Source: Thioclava sp. GXIMD2076 (GTDB taxonomy: Bacteria > Pseudomonadota > Alphaproteobacteria > Rhodobacterales > Rhodobacteraceae). Taken from it: a stretch of 64,000 nt of DNA. Of this stretch, positions 33,131 through 41,770 are shown one piece after another. Each line of letters opens with the position of its first letter. The first letter of the stretch is position 1. A program made the translations under genes and the position numbers. The stretch spans positions 124,001-188,000 of the forward strand of contig NZ_CP149932.1 in the NCBI RefSeq assembly GCF_037949795.1, written 5' to 3'. The notes below the pieces were generated by a model. The model ran no database searches, had not been told where the DNA came from, and saw nothing but the letters and a program-made list of their open reading frames with translations.

Positions 33131-33189
33131 TTGCCCGACATCTCCGTAACGGTTCGCCGCTTCCGCCGCCTTGAATGAAAGGACGGCCA

Positions 33190-33498
33190 ATGCAGACACA
33201 TGCCACTTCACAAGACAAACCGCGCCGCCAGAACAGGCGCGCGGTGACCATCCCCGACGGGCTGGGCAAGACGGATTATTCGACGCGGCAGGTGAGCCTC
33301 TCGCGCGCGCCTTGGGACTCCGACCAGAGCCTTCTGGCCGCACGTCCGGAGACAGCACCGCGTCAAGCCACCCTCCGCCAGACACCAAGCCCCCAAAAGC
33401 CCAGCGGACGGGCGCTTGGCAACATGATCCGCAAAACAGTGGCCGAGGAACTCCGGCGGCTGCGCGAGGAGCAGGAGCCGACCGAGATCGACTTCTGA
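33190..33498 (+). CDS. small basic phage protein
   Basis: A 102-residue basic, largely disordered protein with a charged C-terminal helix (AEELRRLREEQEPTEIDF). Start at ATG 33190 with AAAGGA upstream. A second frame over the same bases (33171-33512) is less likely by composition. No recognised domain. It is two genes upstream of excisionase, so it may assist recombination or be a regulator. Confidence 0.5.
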   Translation: MQTHATSQDKPRRQNRRAVTIPDGLGKTDYSTRQVSLSRAPWDSDQSLLAARPETAPRQATLRQTPSPQKPSGRALGNMIRKTVAEELRRLREEQEPTEIDF

Positions 33499-33505
33499 GC
33501 CCCGT

Positions 33506-33583
33506 ATGCTGATCGCCATCATCGCCGGCGCGGCCTTTGCCGCCTGCCTCACCATTCTCCTGCTATTCGAAGGAAGCCGCTGA
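33506..33583 (+). CDS. 25-residue membrane peptide upstream of excisionase
   Basis: A short frame from ATG 33506 to TGA 33583 encodes an almost purely hydrophobic helix (LIAIIAGAAFAACLTILLLF) ending in EGSR. Its stop overlaps the next start by one base (TGATG), so translation is coupled. Too short for family assignment; a small toxin-like or membrane-signal peptide is possible. Confidence 0.4.
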   Translation: MLIAIIAGAAFAACLTILLLFEGSR

Positions 33584-33891
33584 TGGGAGAACATGACCAC
33601 AATTTCCACGGATCCGACATAACCTGGGACGCGACCTTCGCGCCCGTATCGGCCTATGGCTCGGATCAATGGGTCGCGGCCACGCTCGGCCGCCGGATCA
33701 CGTGGTTCCGCAGCCATCGCGACAAGCTCGGACGTGAAGGCTTCCCCAAACGCGATCCGCTGACCGGCCTCACGATCAAGGCCGATGTCATCGCATGGAT
33801 CGAGAAACGCCGCCGCGTGAGCGACGGCATGCCCGCACCGACCCCCGCCGAGACGGCCCACCGACTGAAGGAAAGAAAGAATGCGTTTTAA
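33583..33891 (+). CDS. excisionase / AlpA-type DNA-binding protein
   Basis: A 102-residue protein with a winged-helix type region (WVAATLGRRITWFRSHRDKL) followed by a wing (GFPKRDPLTGLTIKADVIAW) characteristic of excisionase/AlpA-like proteins. It overlaps the integrase gene by 11 bases. It should bend DNA at the att site and direct excision. The C-terminal 25 residues are Pro/Lys-rich and probably flexible. Confidence 0.7.
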   Translation: MGEHDHNFHGSDITWDATFAPVSAYGSDQWVAATLGRRITWFRSHRDKLGREGFPKRDPLTGLTIKADVIAWIEKRRRVSDGMPAPTPAETAHRLKERKNAF

Positions 33892-35086
33892 GCCTGCGCT
33901 CTGGGACGGGTCCGACCCGCTCTACGCCCCCTGCACCGTCAAATCGAAAGGCCGGGTCTACTGGCGCGCCACCAAGACCGCGCAGGGCATGGGCTATGTC
34001 GTGGGGCCGGTCGCCCTGCCCGGGCTCGCGGGCGACAACCGCGACGAGGAACGCGCCACGCTTGCGCGCGAGCTGACCCGCGACATGGTGCGCTGGATGG
34101 AGACGGCCGAGAACGAGACACGCCTCGAGCCCGGCACCTTCCATCACCTCATCGCCCGCTACCTGAGTGACGAGATCTCGCCCATCCGCGATGTGAAACA
34201 GAACACCCGCGAGCAATACCGCCACTATGGCAATTACTGGCGCGGCGCGATCGGCGACATGCTGGTGATGGATGCCGATTACGCGGCGATCCGGCGCTGG
34301 GAGAAGGCGATGAAGGAGAACGGGCGCAGCATCCATTTCATCGCAACCTCCTTCCGCCTTCTGCGGATCTTCGTCAATTACGGCGTGCAGATCGAGTTCG
34401 AGGGCGCGGCGAAACTCTCGCTGATCCTCTCGAAGACGCGCTTCAAATCCCCCAAGCCCCGCACCATCGCGCCCACGGCCGAGCAGATTGCCGCCGTGAT
34501 CGAGAAGGCCGACGAGCTGGGCTACCGCGCCTTCGCCACGGGCTACATGATGCAATGGTGGTTCGCGCTCAGGGCGGTGGATGTGCGCGGGCAATATCTG
34601 CGCCCGACGGATGACGAGCGGACCGGCATCATGCGCGGCGGCCGGCGCTGGCAGGACGGGCTCACATGGGACATGATCGATGCCGATCTCACGCAGATCC
34701 GCAAGACGCCCTCCAAGACCGAGCGCAGCGATTCGGATGCGATGGTGTTCGACCTCACCGCGGTGCCCGAATTGCGGGCGCGCCTTGACGAGACGCCGGT
34801 CAATGACCGCACGGGGCCGGTCTTCGTCGACAAGAACGGGATGCCCTATGACCGCCACCACTGGGCGCGGATGTTTCGGCTGGCGGCTCGGGCGGCGGGG
34901 CTGCCGAAGGAGCTGAAGATGATGGACGCGCGGGCCGGTGCGATCAACGATGCCAAGCGCCATGGCGCCACACCGATTCAGCTGCAGCATCAGGCGAACC
35001 ACACCAACATGCGCACGACCGACCGCTATATCAGGGAGAAAAATGTCTCGGTGGCCGAGGTGGTGAAACTGCGCCGTTCCACGTGA
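33881..35086 (+). CDS. int: phage integrase, tyrosine recombinase
   Basis: A 401-residue tyrosine recombinase: N-terminal arm-binding region, core-binding helix bundle (about residues 80-190), catalytic domain with the first Arg in WWFALRAVDV, a second Arg in the MDARAGAINDA box, a His/Asn box near QHQANHTNMRT and the nucleophile Tyr in TTDRYIREK. The usual HxxR reads DxxR here, a common variant in phages of this group. It faces the 3' end of tRNA-His 83 bases away, so that tRNA is the probable attachment site. Start at 33881, inside the excisionase gene. Confidence 0.9.
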   Translation: MRFKPALWDGSDPLYAPCTVKSKGRVYWRATKTAQGMGYVVGPVALPGLAGDNRDEERATLARELTRDMVRWMETAENETRLEPGTFHHLIARYLSDEISPIRDVKQNTREQYRHYGNYWRGAIGDMLVMDADYAAIRRWEKAMKENGRSIHFIATSFRLLRIFVNYGVQIEFEGAAKLSLILSKTRFKSPKPRTIAPTAEQIAAVIEKADELGYRAFATGYMMQWWFALRAVDVRGQYLRPTDDERTGIMRGGRRWQDGLTWDMIDADLTQIRKTPSKTERSDSDAMVFDLTAVPELRARLDETPVNDRTGPVFVDKNGMPYDRHHWARMFRLAARAAGLPKELKMMDARAGAINDAKRHGATPIQLQHQANHTNMRTTDRYIREKNVSVAEVVKLRRST

Positions 35087-35168
35087 ATCAGGCGCGGTCA
35101 CAACGTCACAACAAACGGATACAACCCGTTACAACTCGGAGCGCCGTTTCAGCTAAGTTATTGAAAAA

Positions 35169-35245
35169 TGGTACCGCTTCCCTGGCTTGAACAGGGGACC
35201 TCTGGATCCACAATCCAGCGCTCTAACCAACTGAGCTAAAGCGGC
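35169..35245 (-). tRNA. tRNA-His (GTG)
   Basis: The 77-base minus-strand sequence folds into a cloverleaf: acceptor GCCGCTT/AAGCGGT, D stem GCTC/GAGC, anticodon stem CTGGA/TCCAG with loop TTGTGGA (anticodon GTG) and T arm CCCTG/CAGGG with TTCAAGC. CCA is encoded. The discriminator is A73 and there is no encoded G-1/C73 pair, the special feature of alphaproteobacterial tRNA-His. The phage integrase gene lies at its 3' end. Confidence 0.95.
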
Positions 35246-35374
35246 ACCGTGAGGCGGGATTTACCGATTACGAATGGGGATTGCAAGGGGGGTGTAACAG
35301 GTTTTTGGCATTTTCCTTGCCTCATGGAATAATCACGTCTAGGCAACGCGCAAAGCCACAACCGGAGCACCGTT

Positions 35375-35599
35375 ATGAGCATCAATAGCGAACACGACAC
35401 CAGTGCCAATCTCCAGATCGGCCCGACCGATCTCGGCATGGTGCGAATCTACCTCGAGGGCGACGGCATCGATCTGCCGATGGATTTCGACCCCGATGAG
35501 GCCGAGGAAATCGCCGAGGAACTGCGCGCTGCCGCCGATGCCGCACGTCTGATCGCCTCCGAAGCCAGCTCCGGCAAATCCGGCAAGAAAAAGAAATAA
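35375..35599 (+). CDS. small acidic protein of the DUF6324 type
   Basis: A 74-residue acidic protein with a Lys-rich tail (SGKSGKKKK) and the segment RIYLEGDGIDLPMDFDPDEA. Proteins of this size and pattern are conserved in Rhodobacterales and annotated as DUF6324; the match is from memory. It is the first backbone gene after the tRNA. Function unknown. Confidence 0.6.
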   Translation: MSINSEHDTSANLQIGPTDLGMVRIYLEGDGIDLPMDFDPDEAEEIAEELRAAADAARLIASEASSGKSGKKKK

Positions 35600-35601
35600 T
35601 C

Positions 35602-36072
35602 TCAGCGCGCGGCCTCGGGCAGGACCGGCACAGCCGGATCCCGATAGCCCTGAAGCCGCGCTGCAGCGATCCGCGCAAAATCCAGCGTCAAAGCCTTCCG
35701 GCGGGCGGGCGCGAGCCGCGCCTCGGGTGCCTCGCGCAGCATCTCCGCCCCATAGCCATCCGCAATGAAGAGCCCCGTCTCCTCCGGCAGAAGCTCCTGT
35801 GGAAAATCGGAATCCACGGCCCAGTAATAGCGGTCGCACCAGTCCAGATAGCCCTGCCATTTGTGATCCGACATGAAATCGGCGCGACTCGATTTGCACT
35901 CAATGATCCAGATCTCGCCCTTGCGCGAGAGCGCCATCACATCGGCGCGCAGTCGCGGGCGCAGGGGCATTTCCAGCACCGAGGCCAGCCCCAGATCGGT
36001 CAGCGCGCGCGCCATGCCACGCGCCAGAATCTGGCCGGGCTGCATTTCGGAGAGGGTCTGCATATCGGACAT
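35602..36072 (-). CDS. mmcB: MmcB-family DNA repair protein
   Basis: A 156-residue protein with the nuclease-like core RADVMALSRKGEIWIIECKSS, in which Asp and E-x-K fit a PD-(D/E)xK fold, followed by DFMSDHKWQGYLDWCDRYYWAVD as in MmcB. In Caulobacter mmcB is SOS-induced and protects against mitomycin C. A LexA box lies 13 bases upstream of the start codon here, supporting the same control. Start at the first ATG (36072); M4 is an alternative. Confidence 0.85.
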   Translation of the reverse strand: MSDMQTLSEMQPGQILARGMARALTDLGLASVLEMPLRPRLRADVMALSRKGEIWIIECKSSRADFMSDHKWQGYLDWCDRYYWAVDSDFPQELLPEETGLFIADGYGAEMLREAPEARLAPARRKALTLDFARIAAARLQGYRDPAVPVLPEAAR

Positions 36073-36084
36073 GCACTGCAGGAT

Positions 36085-36099
36085 GAACGAAGCGCGAAC
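36085..36099 (-). promoter_or_regulatory. LexA (SOS) box GTTC-N7-GTTC
   Basis: On the minus strand GTTCGCGCTTCGTTC is a perfect match to the alphaproteobacterial LexA direct repeat GTTC-N7-GTTC. It lies 13 bases before the mmcB start codon. Confidence 0.82.
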
Positions 36100-36177
36100 A
36101 TAAGTCCAGCCCCTGCCCTCTCACGAAAGCGCGTAAGATTGAACGAGGGGGCTTGCGAAGCCCCGCGCGCTTTCCTA

Positions 36178-36384
36178 TCTGTGGGGAGACGGTTACTGCT
36201 CTTCTCGTAACGGGAACGTCTTTCCAGTGGCCTATACCGATTCCGAGGGAGCTGGCTCTGTCAGGGTCTTGGCCTTGTTACCTGGCGCCCACCTGATTTT
36301 TCAGGTCCTCGGGAAATTCAACCTCCCAACGGTTGCTGCGGTTTCCGTCACCTCATGAAAAAGGCCCCGAGTTTCCTCGGGGCC
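36178..36384 (+). ncRNA. candidate structured RNA, 6S-like
   Basis: In the gap between mmcB and fabI an 11-pair closing stem with one mismatch can form between TGGGGAGACGG (about 36181-36191) and CCGTCACCTCA (about 36346-36356), enclosing about 150 bases with an internal CCGAGG/CCTCGG stem. This long-hairpin-with-bulges outline is that of 6S RNA, which binds the sigma-70 holoenzyme. The fabI-side terminator would also end a plus-strand RNA. No covariance search was possible; an unrelated RNA or no RNA remain options. Confidence 0.42.
36363..36384. terminator. bidirectional intrinsic terminator
   Basis: GGCCCCGAG and CTCGGGGCC form a nine-base perfect stem with a four-base loop. TTTT follows on the plus strand and TTTTT on the minus strand, so it serves fabI and the candidate RNA. 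Confidence 0.85.
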
Positions 36385-36405
36385 TTTTCAATTCCATCTA
36401 CCCGA

Positions 36406-37194
36406 TTACAGGTTCTCGCTCTGCGGCATACCCAGAACGTGATAACCGCAATCCACCATGATGGTCTCGCCGGTGGTGCAGGCACCGTAATCCGACGAGA
36501 GCCACACTGCCGTGCCGCCGATCGATTCCAGCGTCGCGTTGGAGCGCAGCGGGCTATTGGCTTCGGTATGGCGGAAAGTCTTACGCGCGCCACCGATGGC
36601 CGCCCCTGCCAGCGTCTTCATCGGACCGGGCGAGATCGCATTCACGCGGATGCCCTGCGGGCCCAGATCATTGGCCAGATAGCGCACCGAGGATTCGAGC
36701 GCGGCCTTGGCCACACCCATCACGTTGTAGAAGGGCGTCACACGGTTGGAACCGGCATAGGTCAGCGTGGTGATCGAGCCGCCATTCGGCATCAGTTCCT
36801 CGGCACGGCGGCCGATATCGATCAGGCTGAAACAGCTAATCGACAGCGAGTTTTTGAAGTTCTCGCGGGTGGTGTTGATGAACCGGCCCGCCAGCTCGTT
36901 CTTGTCGGAATAGGCGATCGCATGGACGATGAAATCGAGGCTGCCCCACTCGTCTTTCAGACGGGCAAAAGCGGCATCCATCGACGCATCATCGGTCACA
37001 TCGACATCGACCAGGAAGGAAGAGCCCAGCGATTCCGCCAAGGGCTGCACGCGCTTGCCGAACGCATCGCCCTGGTAGGAGAAGGCCAGCTCGGCCCCCT
37101 CTTCGGCCAGAGCCTTGGCGATCCCCCATGCGATGGAGCGGTCATTCGCCACCCCCATGACAAGCCCGCGCTTGCCCTTCATCAACTCGGCCAT
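36406..37194 (-). CDS. fabI: enoyl-[acyl-carrier-protein] reductase (NADH) FabI
   Basis: A 262-residue short-chain-dehydrogenase-type enzyme that reduces the trans-2-enoyl-ACP double bond in fatty acid elongation. Family marks are GVANDRSIAWGIAKA in the cofactor site, HAIAYSDK and the catalytic Tyr-x6-Lys in FYNVMGVAKAALE. Length is normal. It follows fabB by 11 bases after fabA-fabB on the same strand, so unsaturated and elongation steps are expressed together. A terminator ends the operon. Confidence 0.93.
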   Translation of the reverse strand: MAELMKGKRGLVMGVANDRSIAWGIAKALAEEGAELAFSYQGDAFGKRVQPLAESLGSSFLVDVDVTDDASMDAAFARLKDEWGSLDFIVHAIAYSDKNELAGRFINTTRENFKNSLSISCFSLIDIGRRAEELMPNGGSITTLTYAGSNRVTPFYNVMGVAKAALESSVRYLANDLGPQGIRVNAISPGPMKTLAGAAIGGARKTFRHTEANSPLRSNATLESIGGTAVWLSSDYGACTTGETIMVDCGYHVLGMPQSENL

Positions 37195-37205
37195 ATGGCG
37201 TCCTC

Positions 37206-38432
37206 TTACTCTTGGAACTTGCTCATGACGAGCGATGCGTTGGTGCCGCCAAAGCCGAAGCTGTTGGACAGAACAGAATCATGGTCGACATTGTCGATCA
37301 TCTGGGTCGCGATCTCTTCGGGACGCAGCGCGGGATCAAGCTCGGTCACGTTGATCGAGGGCGCGATAAAGCCCCCCTGCAGCATCAGAAGCGAATAGAT
37401 CGCCTCGTTGACGCCCGCCGCCCCGAGCGCATGGCCGGTCATCGACTTGGTCGAGGAGATCGGTGCATGGTCTTCGCCCAGCACGCGGCGGACAGCTTCG
37501 ACCTCGCGCACATCGCCCACGGGGGTCGAGGTGCCATGCGCATTGATATAGGTGATCTTGCGGCCTGCCGGCAGGGTCGAGGTCGCCAGCCGCATCGCGC
37601 GCTCGCCACCCTCCCCCGAAGGGGCCACCATGTCGTAGCCATCCGAGGTCGCGCCATAGCCGGTCACTTCGGCATAGATCTTGGCGCCACGGGCCTTGGC
37701 ATGCTCCAGCTCTTCGAGCACCAGAATGCCGCCGCCGCCGCCAATAACAAACCCGTCACGGGTTGCATCAAACGCGCGTGCAGCGGTGGCCGGTGCGTCG
37801 TTATATTTGGACGACATCGCGCCCATCGCATCGAAGAGGCACGAAAGCGTCCAATCGACCTCCTCGCCGCCACCGGCGAACACGACATCCTGCTTGCCCA
37901 TCTGGATAAGCTCGGCCGCGTTGCCGATGCAATGCGCCGAGGTCGAGCAAGCCGAGGTGATCGAGTAGTTCACACCCTTGATCTTGAACGGCGTCGCGAG
38001 ACAGGCCGAGACGGTCGAGGACATGGCTTTGGTCACCATGAACGGGCCCATACGTTTGGGGCTACCCTTCTCGACGGTGATCGTATGCGCCTGGAACACG
38101 CTCGAGGTGGACGGGCCACCCGAGCCTGCCACGAGACCCGTGCGCTCGTTCGAGACCTGATCTTCGGCGAGACCCGAATCCGCAATCGCCTGTTGCATGG
38201 CGATATAGGCATAGGCCGCCGTCGGGCCCATGAAGCGCAGCTGGCGCTTGTCGATCAGCGCCTCGAAGTCCACTTCCGGCACACCGGCAACCTGACTGCG
38301 GAACCCGCGATCGGCATAGTCTTGCTGGAAGGTGATCCCCGATTTGCCTGCGCGCAGGCTCGCGGTGACTTCTTCGGCGGAGTTGCCGATCGGGCTGACA
38401 ACGCCCAGACCGGTAATAACGACACGGCGCAT
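37206..38432 (-). CDS. fabB: 3-oxoacyl-[acyl-carrier-protein] synthase I FabB
   Basis: A 408-residue condensing enzyme. Catalytic residues are C162 in SACSTSAH, the His in [11 protein letters not shown] and the Lys/His pair in [14 protein letters not shown]. It elongates acyl-ACP, including the cis-3-decenoyl product of FabA, for unsaturated fatty acids. The ATG at 38432 follows GGAGG directly; the TTG upstream would add nine residues. It is located between fabA and fabI, as in related Rhodobacterales. Confidence 0.93.
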   Translation of the reverse strand: MRRVVITGLGVVSPIGNSAEEVTASLRAGKSGITFQQDYADRGFRSQVAGVPEVDFEALIDKRQLRFMGPTAAYAYIAMQQAIADSGLAEDQVSNERTGLVAGSGGPSTSSVFQAHTITVEKGSPKRMGPFMVTKAMSSTVSACLATPFKIKGVNYSITSACSTSAHCIGNAAELIQMGKQDVVFAGGGEEVDWTLSCLFDAMGAMSSKYNDAPATAARAFDATRDGFVIGGGGGILVLEELEHAKARGAKIYAEVTGYGATSDGYDMVAPSGEGGERAMRLATSTLPAGRKITYINAHGTSTPVGDVREVEAVRRVLGEDHAPISSTKSMTGHALGAAGVNEAIYSLLMLQGGFIAPSINVTELDPALRPEEIATQMIDNVDHDSVLSNSFGFGGTNASLVMSKFQE

Positions 38433-38459
38433 AGCAGGCCTCCTCGTAATTTCTGGCAA

Positions 38460-38969
38460 TCAGCTCTCGGAAAGAGCGACCTTCATATCCTTGACCTGGT
38501 AGATCACCTCGCCATCGGCTTCGACGATCCCGTTGGCCACACCCATGGTCAGACGGCGGGTCTGCACGGCTTTGGTGAAATCAACCTTGTAGGTCAGCAT
38601 TTTGCGGTCGGGACGAACCATACCGGTCAGCTTGACCTCGCCCACACCCAGCGCATAGCCGCGCCCCTGCCAGCCACGCCAGCCGAGGTTGAAGCCCGTC
38701 AGCTGCCACAAACCGTCAAGGCCCAGACAGCCCGGCATGATCGGGTTGCCGGGGAAGTGGCAGTCAAAGAACCACAGGTCGGGTTTGATGTCGAACTCGG
38801 CCACAACATGCCCCTTGCCGAATTCGCCGCCATCGCCCGAGATATCGGTGATACGGTCCATCATCAGCATGGGCGGTTCGGGCAATTGCGCGTTGCCGGG
38901 GCCGAACAGTTCGCCCCTTGCGCATTTCAGTAGTTCGTCCCGGTCGAAGCTCGTCGGAAAGCCTGCCAT
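38460..38969 (-). CDS. fabA: 3-hydroxydecanoyl-ACP dehydratase/isomerase FabA
   Basis: A 169-residue enzyme that dehydrates 3-hydroxydecanoyl-ACP and isomerises the product to the cis-3 form, the branch point to anaerobic-type unsaturated fatty acids. The catalytic His is H71 in [14 protein letters not shown] and the Asp is D85 in [10 protein letters not shown], at the E. coli positions plus one. It is the first gene of the operon, divergent from irr across 225 bases. Confidence 0.93.
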   Translation of the reverse strand: MAGFPTSFDRDELLKCARGELFGPGNAQLPEPPMLMMDRITDISGDGGEFGKGHVVAEFDIKPDLWFFDCHFPGNPIMPGCLGLDGLWQLTGFNLGWRGWQGRGYALGVGEVKLTGMVRPDRKMLTYKVDFTKAVQTRRLTMGVANGIVEADGEVIYQVKDMKVALSES

Positions 38970-39194
38970 GGAATATCATTCCCCCCTTGGGTCTAGTTTC
39001 GTTCCCTCTAACACCCGTCTGGGCGCGGACGCAAGGCTGCTCGCACCCTCGGGCATGGGTGAAATGGAGCTAGGAACGACCGGTCCCGAAGACAAGCCCC
39101 GGCCGAAGACCGAGAATTTCACGAAGTTTTCGCCAAGCTCGATTGAATCTCCGGCCCTCAGGGCGCATATTGGGCCTCAGGAGATAGACGACCT

Positions 39195-39611
39195 ATGGCA
39201 CCCAACGCACGCGACCGTGGCCAGCAATGGCTTGCCAAAGGGGGATTACGCCCCACCCGTCAGCGGGTTTCGCTGGCGTCCTTGCTCGTGGGCGATGGCG
39301 AGAACCGGCATGTCACCGCCGAGATGCTGCATACATCCGCGCAGGATGCAGGAGAGCGCGTCTCTCTGGCCACTGTCTACAATACGCTGCGGGCGTTCTG
39401 TGATGCGGGGCTCATGCACGAAGTCACCGTTGATGGCACGCGCAGCTATTTCGACACCCGCATGGACGATCACCCGCATTTCTTCTGGGAAGACGAGGCG
39501 CGTATCTCGGATGCCCCCAAGGAAGAGATGAAGATCACCCAACTGCCCAAGCCCCCCGAAGGTTACGAGATCGCATCGGTGGATGTGGTGGTGCGTCTGC
39601 GCAAGCTGTGA
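39195..39611 (+). CDS. irr: Irr/Fur-family iron response regulator
   Basis: A 138-residue Fur-superfamily protein with the winged-helix segment RPTRQRVSLASLLVG and SLATVYNTLRAFCDAGL (recognition helix), and the Irr-type HPHFFWEDEARISD rather than the Fur metal-site pattern. Irr controls iron and heme genes in alphaproteobacteria. It is divergent from fabA, as in related genomes. A classical N-terminal heme regulatory motif is not visible, and the metal site is not fully resolved by eye. Confidence 0.85.
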   Translation: MAPNARDRGQQWLAKGGLRPTRQRVSLASLLVGDGENRHVTAEMLHTSAQDAGERVSLATVYNTLRAFCDAGLMHEVTVDGTRSYFDTRMDDHPHFFWEDEARISDAPKEEMKITQLPKPPEGYEIASVDVVVRLRKL

Positions 39612-39623
39612 CGGCGCACCTGC

Positions 39624-39848
39624 TCAATCCTTCCTGAAGACCCGCCCCTGCGGGTCGCACTCACCGCTATCATGCACCTGCGGGATCGCCCCCTGACGCA
39701 CATGCGCCAGAAAGTCGCGCCCCAATCGCAGCCGGTCCTCGGCCGAAAATGCCGCCCATTGCGGCCCGTAGATGTCTTGCAGATGGAACGGACCCAGCGG
39801 ACGGTCCGTCAGGCGATTTGCGAAATAGTGCAGGCTGTCGGACATCAT
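39624..39848 (-). CDS. small protein, DUF1413-like
   Basis: A 74-residue protein with the pattern LGPFHLQDIYGPQWAAF followed by RLRLGRDFLAHVRQG, resembling DUF1413 proteins. Start at ATG 39848 or three bases later, after CAGGAG. It converges on irr with 12 bases between the stops. Function unknown. Confidence 0.58.
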   Translation of the reverse strand: MMSDSLHYFANRLTDRPLGPFHLQDIYGPQWAAFSAEDRLRLGRDFLAHVRQGAIPQVHDSGECDPQGRVFRKD

Positions 39849-39955
39849 GACAGAGGATCTCCTGAAGGGTCTTCTGATGAACGTCATAGAACCGTTACAG
39901 TTCCGGCTCTTTGATCTGGCGCATTGCCTGCACGCCGCCATTCGCCAGCCTACAT

Positions 39956-39983
39956 GAAAAAAGGCGCCCCGTTCGGGACGCCT
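39956..39983 (-). terminator. efp terminator
   Basis: On the minus strand AGGCGTCCCG and CGGGGCGCCT pair around two bases and are followed by six T, just after the efp stop. Confidence 0.82.
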
Positions 39984-40008
39984 CTCGCTGTCTTACACCG
40001 TAGCGAAA

Positions 40009-40578
40009 TCAGTCTTTCGCACGTTCCTGATAGGCCAGATCATCGGTGTTGATCACGATGCGGGTGCCTGCGCCGATATGCGGCGGCACCATCACACGGA
40101 TACCACCGGTGCAGGTCGAGGGTTTGTAGGACGAGGAAGCGGTCTGGCCTTTGACAACCGGCTCGGTCTCCTCGACTTCCACGGTGACCTTCTGCGGCAG
40201 TTCGATCGCGATCACGCCATCATTATAGGTTTTCAGCCAGACGCGCAGACCATCACGCAGGAACACCTTCGCATCGCCGATCACGTCATCGGACACGGCA
40301 ACCTGCTCGTAGGTGGTAGGTTCCATGAAGTGATAGCCTTCGCCATCCTCGTAGAGGAAGTCGAATTCACGCTCTTCCACATGCGCGCGCTCCACGCCTT
40401 CGGTGGTCTTCCAGCGTTCGGAGACCTTGGTGCCATCCGAAATACGACGCATGTTGACTTGGGTCACCGGGGTGCCCTTGCCGGGGTGGAAGCTTTCAGC
40501 CGTCAGAACGACATAAAGGTGGCTGTCGATTTCGACGACATTGCCCTTGCGCAGCTGCGAGGCGATGACTTTAACCAT
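40009..40578 (-). CDS. efp: translation elongation factor P
   Basis: A 189-residue protein of the normal EF-P length with three beta domains; the modified Lys is K34 in [11 protein letters not shown] helps the ribosome make peptide bonds at polyproline stretches. Start at 40578 ([12 protein letters not shown]); a longer frame reads into epmA. The divergent neighbour epmA encodes the ligase that attaches beta-lysine to this Lys, so K34 is likely modified by lysylation. Confidence 0.95.
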   Translation of the reverse strand: MVKVIASQLRKGNVVEIDSHLYVVLTAESFHPGKGTPVTQVNMRRISDGTKVSERWKTTEGVERAHVEEREFDFLYEDGEGYHFMEPTTYEQVAVSDDVIGDAKVFLRDGLRVWLKTYNDGVIAIELPQKVTVEVEETEPVVKGQTASSSYKPSTCTGGIRVMVPPHIGAGTRIVINTDDLAYQERAKD

Positions 40579-40714
40579 TGCATTTCCTTTGAACGAATGC
40601 CCGCTTGGGCAAATGAGGCTCAGGCACTGCGTGAAGACTGGCGCCCGGATGCCCCGTCGCCTAAACCATCTGGAGACGGATTTCCAGTTCAAAGCCTGTT
40701 CGAAAGTGCAAGAG

Positions 40715-41770
40715 ATGACCGAAACACCCTGGTGGCACCCCCATCGCCATGCGGACCGCCGCCCGCTTCTGCTGGCGCGCAACCGGATTCAGGCAGCGCT
40801 CCGGCAGTGGTTTGCCGATCAGGACTTTCTCGAGACCGATCCGGCCTGCCTGCAGACCAGCCCCGGAAACGAAGCCCATCTGCATGCCTTTGCCACCGAC
40901 CTCCTCGGCCATGACGGGGTGGCGCACCGGATGTATCTGCATACCTCTCCCGAATTCACGATGAAGAAGATCCTGGCGGCGGGCGAGCCACGGATCTTCG
41001 CCTTCGCCCATGTCTGGCGCAACCGCGAGGCAGGCACCCGCCATAGCGCCGAATTCACCATGCTCGAATGGTATCGCGCGGGCGAGCCCTATGACCGGCT
41101 GATCGAGGATGCCCACGCGATGCTGGCCATTGCCACGCGGGCCTGCGGGGCGGATCACCTGCAATATCGCGGCATGACCTGCGATCCTTTCGCGCCGGTC
41201 GAACGGATCTCGGTGGCGCAAGCCTTCCGGCAATATGCAGAAATTGACCTGCTGGCCAGCTGCCATGCCGATGGCTCGACAGACCGCGAGGCCTTGGCGG
41301 CGGAATGCGCGCGGGTAGGCTTTGCCATTTCCGAGGATGATGGCTGGTCGGATATCGTGTCAAAAGTGCTGGTGGACCGCGTGGAGCCCCATCTGGGCCA
41401 CGGGCGGATCACCGCGCTCGACCGCTATCCCACAGCCGAGGCGGCCCTTGCCCGTCCCTGTGCCGATGATCCGCGCGAGGCGGAGCGGTTCGAGCTCTAT
41501 GCCTGCGGGGTAGAGCTGGCCAATGCCTTCGGCGAGCTGACCGACCCCGCCGAACAACGCCGCCGGTTCGAGGCGGAGATGGACGAGAAGGAGCGGATCT
41601 ATGGCGAGCGCTATCCGCTCGATGAGGAGTTCCTGCAAGCGCTGGAGCTGATGCCCGACGCTTCAGGCATCGCGCTCGGGTTTGACCGGCTGGTGATGCT
41701 GGCCACCGGCGCGCCGCATATCGACGATATCCTCTGGAGCCCTATCGCGCGGCCCAGAACCCGTCCATAA
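40715..41770 (+). CDS. epmA: EF-P beta-lysylation ligase EpmA (GenX/PoxA)
   Basis: A 351-residue class II lysyl-tRNA-synthetase-like catalytic domain without the anticodon-binding part, as in EpmA. Motif 2 appears in [13 protein letters not shown] with the downstream [13 protein letters not shown], and motif 3 in [12 protein letters not shown]. It adds beta-lysine to EF-P. Start at ATG 40715 after GAG-rich sequence; longer frames overlap efp. EpmB, the lysine aminomutase partner, is not in the window. The 3' end overlaps the converging gene at 41742 by 29 bases. Confidence 0.9.
   Translation: MTETPWWHPHRHADRRPLLLARNRIQAALRQWFADQDFLETDPACLQTSPGNEAHLHAFATDLLGHDGVAHRMYLHTSPEFTMKKILAAGEPRIFAFAHVWRNREAGTRHSAEFTMLEWYRAGEPYDRLIEDAHAMLAIATRACGADHLQYRGMTCDPFAPVERISVAQAFRQYAEIDLLASCHADGSTDREALAAECARVGFAISEDDGWSDIVSKVLVDRVEPHLGHGRITALDRYPTAEAALARPCADDPREAERFELYACGVELANAFGELTDPAEQRRRFEAEMDEKERIYGERYPLDEEFLQALELMPDASGIALGFDRLVMLATGAPHIDDILWSPIARPRTRP

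Larger units (their letters stand above)
3450..35200. mobile_element. lambda-type siphophage prophage at tRNA-His (left boundary uncertain)
   Basis: A contiguous set of phage genes runs from lysis genes (holin-like, GH24 lysozyme) through tail, head and packaging genes to repressor/Cro, excisionase and a tyrosine integrase that faces the 3' end of tRNA-His. The integrase next to a tRNA 3' end is the classic attachment arrangement, so one end lies in or just beyond the tRNA (about 35169-35245). I could not find a second copy of the tRNA 3' sequence in the window, so the other att site is probably left of position 1 and the AT-rich genes at 1-3228 may also be inside the element. The portal gene is frameshifted, and no complete tail-tip module (lambda K/I/J-like) is visible. 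Confidence 0.85.

Noticed and set aside
33171-33512. Alternative frame over the 33190 gene
   Set aside because: Composition is less protein-like, and the 33190 frame has AAAGGA and a charged C-terminal helix.
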